Assembly (NCBI GenBank): GCA_002371615.1
Contig: DFGA01000060.1
Coordinates: 1 to 30,011, forward strand
Length of the DNA: 30,011 bases
Origin: Lachnospiraceae bacterium UBA3762
GTDB lineage: Bacteria; Bacillota; Clostridia; Lachnospirales; Lachnospiraceae
Direction: 5' to 3'
The position numbers were made by a program, and so were the translations under genes. Position 1 is the stretch's first letter, and every line of letters starts with the position of its first letter. The notes under the pieces are model-generated. The model had not been told where the DNA came from and searched no databases. It saw only the letters and a program-made list of their open reading frames with translations. Shown one piece after another: positions 14,315 to 21,338 of the stretch.

Positions 14315-15628
14315 ATGAAAATTGCAGACAGTACAGTAAACATGATGTCGGGGAGAAACTATACTAAGACCGGGATGAAGAGCGGGATGGGCGGTTATGA
14401 AAACAGCTTTATGGGAATGATCAACAGATATAACACCAATAAGGATAATGCTCTTAAAAAGGACACTTATCAACCGGGTAAGGATAACGGCGGGATGGGT
14501 TCCTACAATATGGATGATATCGGGTATTTCAAGGGGCTCAGAAAGATCACATCCGGAAGTTTGTTTGGGGAAGGAGCAGGTGCGACAGCTTTCCAAAACA
14601 ACACTTTGGCTGCAATCTTAAAGAGGTTAGCATCGTATGGGATGATGGGCAGCACGGCTATTGGCGGATACTCTTCGAGTATGGTCACATATTCCGAAAT
14701 CGAAGAAACAGGATTTCATGCCAGCGGCAGGGCGTGTACCGAGGACGGCCGGACGATAGATTTTAATGTTAATATCCTGATGAGCAGGAGTTACATGGAA
14801 TATATGAATGTGAGAATCCCGACTATGGCCGATGCGCTGTGCGACCCGCTTGTTGTAAATATAGGATCTGATATAGCGGATGTGCGGGATCAGACCTTTA
14901 AGTTTGATCTTGATGCAGACGGAGTGGAGGATGAAATATCCATGCTTGGAAAGGGTTCGGGTTTTCTTGCATTGGATAAAGACGGTAACGGAAAAATCGA
15001 TGACGGCAACGAACTGTTTGGGGTAAAGAGCGGTGACGGGTTCGGTGACCTCCGCGAATATGACAGTGACGGCAATGGATGGATCGATGAGAACGACGAG
15101 ATATTCTCAAAATTAAAGGTATGGTGCAAGGATGAGAACGGCAATGATGTGCTCATGGATCTGAAGGAGGCAGACATCGGGGCAATATTCCTTGGAGAAC
15201 AACAGACGGAGTTTACACTTGGTGGAGCAGATGGCTTCCGAGATGGAGTAATCAGATCCACAGGGGTATTTCTTCGAGAAAGCGGGGGTGTAGGTACAAT
15301 ACAGCATGTGGACTTGTCCGTGAAACAAAACGGGTTGGGCGCTAAGGTCAGCGGCGATGATACAGTTATGGAAGTAAGTACATCTGATAACCGAAATCAG
15401 AGCAATGCTACCAGAAAGCAGGAAGAAAGCCGAAGACGTGAAGCAAGGGCAAGAAGGAAAAAAGCTGATGATAAGGCAGCTGCGGAGGCCTTGTACAGAA
15501 GACGGATGGAAAATAGGAAATATATGAATATGATTCAGGAGAGGCGATTTATGGAGAGAAAGGAATATCATGAGGAACTGAGCGAGGAGCAGATGGAGAA
15601 ACTGCTTGAGGATCAGGAAGCAGTGTAA
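14315..15628 (+). CDS. Island protein with three EF-hand-like calcium loops
   Basis: This 437-residue protein starts 9 nt after TGGAGGG. No signal peptide. After a Met/Gly/Asn-rich N terminus (1-65) and a middle domain (about 120-190) come three Asp-rich loops: DLDADGVEDE (198-207), DKDGNGKIDDGNE (221-233) and DSDGNGWIDENDE (250-262), with GSGFLALD and LFG...GDGFGDL between them. This exact arrangement (calcium loops, GSGFLALD, ELFG, GDGFxDLxxYD) is a known module of extracytoplasmic proteins of many bacteria, and calcium binding fits an extracellular place since cytoplasmic calcium is low. The C terminus (about 365-437) is a basic then acidic coiled coil. Export without a signal peptide would need a non-Sec route. 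This is the strongest pointer to a secreted product in the island. Confidence 0.72.
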   Translation: MKIADSTVNMMSGRNYTKTGMKSGMGGYENSFMGMINRYNTNKDNALKKDTYQPGKDNGGMGSYNMDDIGYFKGLRKITSGSLFGEGAGATAFQNNTLAAILKRLASYGMMGSTAIGGYSSSMVTYSEIEETGFHASGRACTEDGRTIDFNVNILMSRSYMEYMNVRIPTMADALCDPLVVNIGSDIADVRDQTFKFDLDADGVEDEISMLGKGSGFLALDKDGNGKIDDGNELFGVKSGDGFGDLREYDSDGNGWIDENDEIFSKLKVWCKDENGNDVLMDLKEADIGAIFLGEQQTEFTLGGADGFRDGVIRSTGVFLRESGGVGTIQHVDLSVKQNGLGAKVSGDDTVMEVSTSDNRNQSNATRKQEESRRREARARRKKADDKAAAEALYRRRMENRKYMNMIQERRFMERKEYHEELSEEQMEKLLEDQEAV

Positions 15629-15657
15629 TCATATGATTTAAAATAATCCCTTTTTCA

Positions 15658-15697
15658 GATATGCCGACTTCGTCATGGGACGGGGTCGGCATATCAT
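15658..15697 (+). terminator. Long hairpin after the EF-hand protein
   Basis: GATATGCCGAC (15658-15668) pairs perfectly with GTCGGCATATC (15685-15695), with further inner pairing CGTC/GACG. Only a weak T-run follows, so it ends transcription imperfectly or acts in the other direction (a TTTTT is present at 15650-15655 on the plus strand, hence A-run for the minus strand). Confidence 0.6.
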
Positions 15698-15701
15698 TGT
15701 A

Positions 15702-15730
15702 TTGACATAGTATGGCATCGTTGATATTAT
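15702..15730 (+). promoter_or_regulatory. SigA-type promoter of the structured RNA / RNase-like gene
   Basis: A perfect TTGACA (15702-15707), 17-bp spacer, TATTAT (15725-15730). It differs in type from the sigma-28-like promoters around it. Predicted transcript start is near 15737. Confidence 0.75.
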
Positions 15731-15736
15731 AATATT

Positions 15737-15878
15737 GAACTGTGAAGGAAGTGGTCGTTCGGCTCACTTTTGGAGTTCCTAACAGAGGGCGTGGTTCACC
15801 TTCCCGAATAGGTGCAAACCGAAAATAAACGAACCATCTAAATGATGCTTCCGGTCAATAAGATCGGGAGCATCATTT
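15737..15878 (+). ncRNA. Structured leader RNA ending in a terminator-like hairpin, upstream of a toxin-like gene
   Basis: Between the promoter and the coding start lie about 160 nt. Visible elements are AGTG/CACT around 15750-15772, CACCT-N8-AGGTG (hairpin near 15797-15814), and long-range TTCGG/CCGAA and GGTCG/CGAACC pairings that could close a multibranch fold. The end is a 17-bp stem with loop AATAA (15840-15856 with 15862-15878, two G-U pairs), followed by TTTATTA. The order promoter, structured RNA, terminator, small RNase-like gene equals that of type III toxin-antitoxin loci; a riboswitch or attenuator is the main alternative. I do not recognise a known riboswitch class. Confidence 0.45.
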
Positions 15879-15896
15879 ATTACAGAGGGGATTATA

Positions 15897-16481
15897 ATGA
15901 ATGCACTGTTAGAAAAATATAATGATTATATTCGCTTGAATGGCTGTACGATAGAGTATGAATTTCGTGACGGTACAAGCATAAAAACATCATATGCCGA
16001 GGAAGCTTTTCTTCATCTTCTAGGTCTTCACAAGCTTGATGATATTCAGATCATCCAGTTTTGGCTTGATGTTAATAACAAAGCTGTAAAGAGAAGGGAT
16101 GTAATAAAACAGATAATTGATGAAAAACTGACGGACACGGTTGTTAGGTCGAGTACGAAGTTCTCGTATATTCAGGACAGGTATGAGTATTTTTGTTATG
16201 ATAATCTTACAACGTTGAATTATACAGACGCTGTTATAAACTTTAATCCCGCTGTTATCAATTCTTCGTTGAAGGCAGATTATATTCTGTTCGAGGAACG
16301 TCCCTTGAAAGAGTATAATCATATGACTATTGCATTCGATCAGGCGGGTGGGTACAGGTATGTTGAAAGTTTCTTTCATGAACCGAGCATGAAATACATA
16401 GCAGGGCAACGTATTGTAAAGGTAAAAAGATTTGCTATTAAAAATGCTGATGGATCGGTTATTGTTGAGGACACATTTTAA
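15897..16481 (+). CDS. PBECR4-like predicted RNase (toxin-fold) domain protein
   Basis: This 194-residue protein starts 7 nt after GAGGGG. It contains LHLLGLHKLDDI (about 39-50), KADYILFEE and a C-terminal strand-rich part GGYRYVESFFHEPSMKYIAGQR. From memory this order (H-L-x-G-L-x-K-L, helical insert, D-Y-x-L-x-E-E, Y-x-x-x-x-F-F, K-Y-I-x-G-Q) fits PBECR4-type proteins, predicted members of the barnase/EndoU/colicin/RelE nuclease superfamily. A stand-alone copy rather than a fused domain. No protein antitoxin gene is adjacent. The preceding structured RNA could play that part, or immunity could lie elsewhere. Assignment is moderate because I cannot search. Confidence 0.5.
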   Translation: MNALLEKYNDYIRLNGCTIEYEFRDGTSIKTSYAEEAFLHLLGLHKLDDIQIIQFWLDVNNKAVKRRDVIKQIIDEKLTDTVVRSSTKFSYIQDRYEYFCYDNLTTLNYTDAVINFNPAVINSSLKADYILFEERPLKEYNHMTIAFDQAGGYRYVESFFHEPSMKYIAGQRIVKVKRFAIKNADGSVIVEDTF

Positions 16482-16595
16482 GAATTCCTATTGGCAGGAT
16501 TATTGTTTTTTAGGAGAATCTATACTGCTACGGCAATAGCATTCCCATTTTAAATTAAAGTAATCTACTCTCTCTCCAAGTAAAGAGAAATTGTC

Positions 16596-16654
16596 TTGAC
16601 AAATATAGAATATCGATATAGTATATAGAGTATCGATGTATAGATATTCTATAT
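16596..16654 (+). promoter_or_regulatory. Promoter and palindromic operator of the PadR gene pair
   Basis: TTGACA (16596-16601) with a -10 in TATAGTAT (16617-16624). A perfect 12-bp inverted repeat, ATATAGAATATC (16603-16614) and GATATTCTATAT (16643-16654), flanks the -10, with TATCGAT repeats between. PadR proteins bind such AT-rich dyads, so autorepression is likely. Confidence 0.7.
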
Positions 16655-16666
16655 AAAGGAGGCTGT

Positions 16667-16999
16667 ATGAGTAACATAGATAAAACACTGCTTTCCGGAA
16701 GCATGGGAACAATGCTGTTAAAACTTCTCTCGGAGAAGGATATGTATGGGTATGAGATGATAGAGACCCTCAGATCACGCTCGCAGAATGTTTTTGAACT
16801 TAAAGCCGGTACATTATATCCGCTCCTTCATACGCTTGAGTCAAAGAACTATTTGACATCATATGAACAGGAGGGTTTTGGAAAAACGCGTAAGTACTAT
16901 TCAATAACCGATGCCGGAAGAAAGTATCTTAAAACCAAACTAACGGAGTGGGAAACTTTTACAGGGGCAGTTGCCGGTGTACTGGCCATTTCGTATTAA
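16667..16999 (+). CDS. PadR-family transcriptional regulator
   Basis: This 110-residue protein starts 8 nt after AAAGGAGG. It has the typical PadR winged helix: LLKLLSEKDMYGYEMIETLR (helices 1-2), ELKAGTLYPLLHTLESKNYL (recognition helix), then the wing EGFGKTRKYYSITDAGRKYL. It ends shortly after the wing, as in the short PadR subgroup that controls a following membrane protein. Its stop is 12 bp before the HAAS-FtsW gene, whose ribosome site overlaps the stop. The palindrome in its promoter suggests autorepression. The signal is not known. Confidence 0.92.
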   Translation: MSNIDKTLLSGSMGTMLLKLLSEKDMYGYEMIETLRSRSQNVFELKAGTLYPLLHTLESKNYLTSYEQEGFGKTRKYYSITDAGRKYLKTKLTEWETFTGAVAGVLAISY

Positions 17000-17011
17000 G
17001 GGGGATATATC

Positions 17012-18412
17012 ATGAGCTTGGAAGAATACATGGGTGAGCTTAAGGGTCAGATCCGCGATAAGAGCGCGAGGATATTTGTTTCCGATGAGATATTATCGCA
17101 TATCGAGGAGCAGGCTGATTCGTACCTGCAAGCCGGAATGGACCGCGGGACGGCTTTATCAAAAGCTGTTGAGGACATGGGCGATCCGGTGAGCGTGGGA
17201 GCGGATCTGGACCGGATACACAGACCTCATATGGAATGGCGTTATCTGATATTCATAATGTTTATCAGCGTGCTGAGTATTGTGATCCAATATCTTATCT
17301 CAAGGGACATGGATTCGCTATCGATAACCGGAAATATCTTTTACGATATTTTCAGAAGACATATCATCGGTATCATGGCGGGAATCATCGCAATGTTTTT
17401 GGTATATCGCATTGACTATACTGCCTTATTGGGCCGCAGCAGGCTGATCGGAGTGATTTTCATGGCGGCTGTCACATTGATAGCGGTCGCTTTTGGTATC
17501 AGGGTCAACGGCAGCAGAGAATTGATCCGTATAGGGTTTGCGTCATTCTCGCTTCGTGCACTGATGATTCTCTACATTCCTATATTTGCGGGCATTTTAT
17601 ATGAACTTCGCGGTAAAGGTAAACGGGTTATGGGGCAGATTGTATTCTGGATGATATTGCCGGTTATATCGCCCTTCTTTACAGGAGATCTTTCGATACC
17701 GTCTGCGCTTTTTATCCTTCTTGCAGAGACGGTTTTGATATTTATAGCCGTTCATAAAAACTGGTATGAAATTGACAAAAAGATTGTGTACGGAGGGTTT
17801 TCGGTTGTATTTGTTGCGTTAATTGTGGCGGGTACGGCCTTTATACTCAGATTGAACACATATCAGAGCGCCAGATTTTCGAACTGGCTGTCTAACCTTG
17901 GAATAGGCAGCGGTATTACTGATGATACCGGGGTTAACTATTTAAATGCCCAACTGGAAAAGGTATTTGCGCATAGCGCTATCATAGGAAAAAGTGATGA
18001 GGCGGTCAGAATAATGTCTGATATTCCGGGTTATCAGGCTGATTTTGTGATGGGTTCAATCGCAGCCATATGTGGCTTGATCATGGTCGCAGGCATAATT
18101 ATATGCATGTTTTCTCTTGCCATGTATATGATAATCATTTCCGTAAGACAAAAGAATAGCCTAGGCTATATAACAGGGTGTGCCTGCGGTATTGTTGTGG
18201 CACTTCAGAGCATCAGCAATATCCTGATCGTATTTGGGCTGCTTCCGATGACGGGCTCGTCTCTCCCGATTTTTACCAGCAGTATTTCTTTCTGTATTGT
18301 TGATTATGCGATGATCGGTATGGTCTTGTCGATCTACAGATATAAAGATATTCGAAGAAACTATTCCCCAAACAATATACGCAATGATGGAAAACAGGAG
18401 ATTGCCGCATAA
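17012..18412 (+). CDS. HAAS-domain FtsW/RodA/SpoVE-like membrane protein
   Basis: This 466-residue protein has an N-terminal soluble region (1-70: EYMGELKGQIRDKSARI, then HIEEQADSYLQAGMDRGTA, AVEDMGDPVSVG) that is the HAAS / permease-prefix fold common behind PadR genes. About ten hydrophobic helices follow. The C-terminal half has SEDS-type marks: YQADFVMGSIAAICGL (where FtsW has T-D-F-I-F-x-x-I-x-E-E-x-G) and LPIFTSSISFCIVDYAMIGM then LSIYR (as in LPFxSYGGSS...GxxLSI). The acidic residues usual in active SEDS glycosyltransferases are not clearly kept, so it may be a non-canonical member. It forms an operon with PadR and probably affects envelope growth under PadR control. Confidence 0.8.
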   Translation: MSLEEYMGELKGQIRDKSARIFVSDEILSHIEEQADSYLQAGMDRGTALSKAVEDMGDPVSVGADLDRIHRPHMEWRYLIFIMFISVLSIVIQYLISRDMDSLSITGNIFYDIFRRHIIGIMAGIIAMFLVYRIDYTALLGRSRLIGVIFMAAVTLIAVAFGIRVNGSRELIRIGFASFSLRALMILYIPIFAGILYELRGKGKRVMGQIVFWMILPVISPFFTGDLSIPSALFILLAETVLIFIAVHKNWYEIDKKIVYGGFSVVFVALIVAGTAFILRLNTYQSARFSNWLSNLGIGSGITDDTGVNYLNAQLEKVFAHSAIIGKSDEAVRIMSDIPGYQADFVMGSIAAICGLIMVAGIIICMFSLAMYMIIISVRQKNSLGYITGCACGIVVALQSISNILIVFGLLPMTGSSLPIFTSSISFCIVDYAMIGMVLSIYRYKDIRRNYSPNNIRNDGKQEIAA

Positions 18413-18423
18413 CAGCAAAATGT

Positions 18424-18451
18424 TAAAGTAATCTCTATGTTTTGCCGATAT
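18424..18451 (+). promoter_or_regulatory. Sigma-28/SigD-type flagellar promoter
   Basis: TAAA (18424-18427), 16 bp, GCCGATAT (18444-18451), same spacing and -10 as the 8153 promoter. It precedes the leader terminator at 18479 and the 18552 gene. Confidence 0.75.
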
Positions 18452-18478
18452 ACATTTATATAAATAAAGCTATGGACA

Positions 18479-18521
18479 GCGCATTTTCAATGGAGTGAAC
18501 ATTTGGAAATGCGCTTTTTAT
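18479..18521 (+). promoter_or_regulatory. Leader terminator with embedded ATGGAG-loop hairpin before the 18552 gene
   Basis: GCGCATTT (18479-18486) pairs with AAATGCGC (18507-18514), then TTTTTATT. Inside lies TTCA-ATGGAG-TGAA (18486-18499). The loop base changed from AAGGAG to ATGGAG but stays within ANGGA. Confidence 0.57.
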
Positions 18522-18551
18522 TGCAAGACATGACAACAGGGGGATGGGACT

Positions 18552-19823
18552 ATGTCAATACCGGGATTAGGAACTTATAATAATTCATCTTATTTCTTTG
18601 CTGCGGTAAGTAAGAGCCGGGGAGCCGGAGATATGGGAAATGATTTTTCGTTTGGTGGTCTTCTTGCTCGCGATAACAGGGATACAATGGAACTTTCGCC
18701 AAGAGAAAATGCACTGCCGTCAACACCATATACAAGGATCATCACAGCCAATATCAGGACCGAAGAAATGACGGCAACCATCGCATCAAACGGAGAAATG
18801 ATCTACTCTTATTCCGCAAGTGAGCAGAGCTTTCAGATATGTATAGAATCCGACGGGGAGAATAAGACATATAAGATAACCGGAACCGATAAAGACGGGA
18901 ATAAATTTGAAAAGGATTTTGATCCGTATGAGGTAGATCCTGAAAATGCCGATCTGACGGAGTTTTCCGCACTTTGTATGTATATACAGCAAACAGATGA
19001 AACAGCGGGTCTTCTGGCTGATGACTATTTCAAGACCGAAGATATCCTTGAGAAGCGCAATTACTTCGGGCTTCTTTCTGAGTTTGCAAATACAAGTATA
19101 TTTGACAGGATGCAGTCGATGCTTGACTGTGCCAACAGGCTTCTTGAAGAGATCGGAAAAATCAAGGATGTAAGAGCAGGCATAGAGGCTGTAACCGGAT
19201 CGTTTAAGATGCAGATGCTGACTCTTGACATCGAAAATATGGATGAAAAGGATCTTCCTGATGTCACAGCCGCTGATCTTCTGGCACTGTTCGAAGAAAA
19301 CAACAAGATGACATCACAGGATCTTAAAGACTCTGATGACTGGCGGACAATGTCCGATGATGAATGGGATAAGATGCTGGAGGGTATTGATAAATTCATT
19401 GATGCCTTCAGGGAAAGAATTCGCGAAATGATCAGAAAACAACAGGAGGCTGCACTTAAGGCAGCGTCGGAAGCACCTGCAGAACTTAGGTCGGTAGCAG
19501 CTTCGCAGGCAGCGCTTGATGTGGCAGCAAACGGGTTCTTCGGAGGAGAAACATCGGAAACTGAAGACGAGACGGAAACAGAGCCCATCCCCGGAGAAGA
19601 TCCCGGGGTTGATCACGAAAACAACTGGACAAGAAAACTTAAGACAGACGATCAGGCGATCCTTCGCACAGCTAAAGCGGCTCAGGAGATGGAGAGCAAA
19701 GCACTACAACGCATGGAAGAATTCTTACGTGGAGATGCCCCGGTATATGGATTTGTTTGGAATGATTCGAGAAGTGAATACAATAAAGCGGTTATTAGAC
19801 AGAGGAAGAATGAGACTGTATGA
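18552..19823 (+). CDS. Island protein sharing a domain with the 728-residue protein
   Basis: This 423-residue protein starts 8 nt after AGGGGG. It has a Ser/Gly/Asn-rich signal-less N terminus (MSIPGLGTYNNSSYFFAAVS). Residues about 65-160 (TANIRTEEMTAT, GEMIYSYSASEQSFQI, FDPYEVDPENADLTEFSALC, MYIQQTDETAGL) are clearly homologous to about 231-327 of the 11986 product. The rest is helical (about 170-340), then an acidic Glu/Thr/Pro linker (about 345-375), then a final helix. Its end overlaps a fragment of a 9006-like gene by 14 bp. It has its own sigma-28-like promoter but no visible LytTR repeat. Function unknown. Confidence 0.65.
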   Translation: MSIPGLGTYNNSSYFFAAVSKSRGAGDMGNDFSFGGLLARDNRDTMELSPRENALPSTPYTRIITANIRTEEMTATIASNGEMIYSYSASEQSFQICIESDGENKTYKITGTDKDGNKFEKDFDPYEVDPENADLTEFSALCMYIQQTDETAGLLADDYFKTEDILEKRNYFGLLSEFANTSIFDRMQSMLDCANRLLEEIGKIKDVRAGIEAVTGSFKMQMLTLDIENMDEKDLPDVTAADLLALFEENNKMTSQDLKDSDDWRTMSDDEWDKMLEGIDKFIDAFRERIREMIRKQQEAALKAASEAPAELRSVAASQAALDVAANGFFGGETSETEDETETEPIPGEDPGVDHENNWTRKLKTDDQAILRTAKAAQEMESKALQRMEEFLRGDAPVYGFVWNDSRSEYNKAVIRQRKNETV

Positions 19824-19914
19824 GAAACCGTATCTTGATGCGGATTATGAAACAGGACGGGGAATAGAAGAGGAAAATCTGACAATAGCTGCCATAAAAC
19901 GAAAAAAATCATAA
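19810..19914 (+). pseudogene. Fragment of a 9006-like coiled-coil gene
   Basis: The 34-residue frame MRLYEKPYLDADYETGRGIE plus EENLTIAAIKR matches residues about 167-198 of the 9006 product (YEKPYLDAIYEAGQGIEEEN, LTIAAIKREL) almost residue by residue, then ends in KKS and TAA. It has no ribosome site. The upstream sequence in this frame shows no likeness. It marks a second, mostly deleted copy of the family. Confidence 0.75.
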
Positions 19915-21273
19915 TCCCTGATTTGATTCGTAGAAACTGCATCCGCTTCGGCCGTTTTCTTTTACAGTGTATAAAGCTTCGTCGGCACGCTTGTACATGG
20001 TGCTTAAGTTAATTCCATCTTCGTACATAGCAATTCCCACACTTACTGACATAGGAGGAAGATCATCAGGGGTGTTGGCAAGTGCCTGATTGATATTGTT
20101 GACTTTCTCGGTTATAAGCTCCCTGATATCGGAGCTGATCTGGGTCATTATAACAACGAATTCATCGCCGCCTATTCTGAACACATAATCGGCTGGTCTG
20201 AAATTGCTCTTTAATGTATCGGCAATTCTGCGGAGAACTCTGTCGCCGATGTCATGACCGTTGTTGTCGTTGATCTCTTTGAATTTATCCGAATCTATAA
20301 GTAGAAATGCGGTGTTTTCAACATCGAGGCTCTGCGTTATAAGATCATATCCGGTTCTGTTGTACAGACCGGTCAATTCGTCGTGATATGCTTTAAATGA
20401 CAGCTTTTTCATGCTCCGGCTGTATACGGAAAACATTTTGTTATAGGCATTGGCCATGTACCGGAATTCTCTTGCGCCGCCTATAGGGATCTCTTCGTCA
20501 TGACTGATGTAGTCAACAGCTCTTAACAGAGGTCTGATACCTAATCGTGAGGTCATAAACAGGATCGTAACGAGTCCTCCGGATTGGATAATGATCAGAA
20601 TGCTCATCCATATGATGGAGGTAAGAAGTGATCTTCTCATAGAGGAATGAACGTTCAGGCTTTCATTCTCAAGGCTTTGGATACAATCCTCCAAACTGTT
20701 GTATATTTGATCTTTCTGTCCGGCATAATCTTCATCGTGCATCATTTGCTGGGCAAGTATGATTTTATCGGAACCGGACAAGGCTTCATCCTCAGGTGTA
20801 AGCTCTATCTTTGATATGGCTTCGGGTATATCAGTATCACCGGTGGCAGACAGGACAAGCAGCATAGAATAGTATTCACGGTCCATAAGCTGCACGGATC
20901 GCTCCATTGCGTTACTGAGGTTAGCAAGTGCTTCGGAAGACGGATTTTTGTTTTCCATTTCGGCGATGGCGTTTTCACGGTTGCGGTCGACTTCGGCTTC
21001 CTTAAAATAATTGTCAAGATGCGCTCTTTCCTGAGTTACCGTGTATGACCTTGCTTCTTCGGTAAGATAATCCGAGGCGTTCATCAGTTTTTCGGCATCC
21101 TCCTCAAGGTCGATAAATTTGTCTATGGATACCGAATAGGAGTGGTATGCACGAAATGTGTAGAATACGGAGCCGAGAAGAACCACTGTTATAACAAGGG
21201 AGAAAATCAATACAATATGATTGAGCTTCTTCAGCGACACTCCTTCTTTTTTGATTTTACTGATCCATCGCAT
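19909..21273 (-). CDS. Membrane diguanylate cyclase (GGDEF)
   Basis: This 454-residue protein has TM1 at about 17-38, a helical extracytoplasmic sensor (about 40-215), TM2 at about 216-240, a short linker, then a GGDEF domain (about 290-450). GGDEF is intact at 368-372 (RIGGDEFVVIM) and the allosteric I-site RxxD is present (RPAD, 359-362), five residues ahead as expected, so an active, product-inhibited c-di-GMP synthase is likely. There is no EAL domain. The gene overlaps the end of the 19810 fragment, converging with the island. It lies 65 bp downstream of the patatin gene on the same strand, so the two may be co-transcribed. c-di-GMP commonly opposes motility, which is of interest next to a flagellum-linked island. 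Confidence 0.92.
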   Translation of the reverse strand: MRWISKIKKEGVSLKKLNHIVLIFSLVITVVLLGSVFYTFRAYHSYSVSIDKFIDLEEDAEKLMNASDYLTEEARSYTVTQERAHLDNYFKEAEVDRNRENAIAEMENKNPSSEALANLSNAMERSVQLMDREYYSMLLVLSATGDTDIPEAISKIELTPEDEALSGSDKIILAQQMMHDEDYAGQKDQIYNSLEDCIQSLENESLNVHSSMRRSLLTSIIWMSILIIIQSGGLVTILFMTSRLGIRPLLRAVDYISHDEEIPIGGAREFRYMANAYNKMFSVYSRSMKKLSFKAYHDELTGLYNRTGYDLITQSLDVENTAFLLIDSDKFKEINDNNGHDIGDRVLRRIADTLKSNFRPADYVFRIGGDEFVVIMTQISSDIRELITEKVNNINQALANTPDDLPPMSVSVGIAMYEDGINLSTMYKRADEALYTVKENGRSGCSFYESNQGL

Positions 21274-21338
21274 GATTAATTACCTGTTTACATTAAACCT
21301 CAATCATAATACGCCAGAGGAATGATAAAATCAATCGA

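Noticed and set aside
15737..15840. Known riboswitch (glutamine, c-di-GMP, THF, ZTP and guanidine classes considered)
   Set aside because: No conserved core of these classes could be matched by eye; kept as an unassigned structured RNA.
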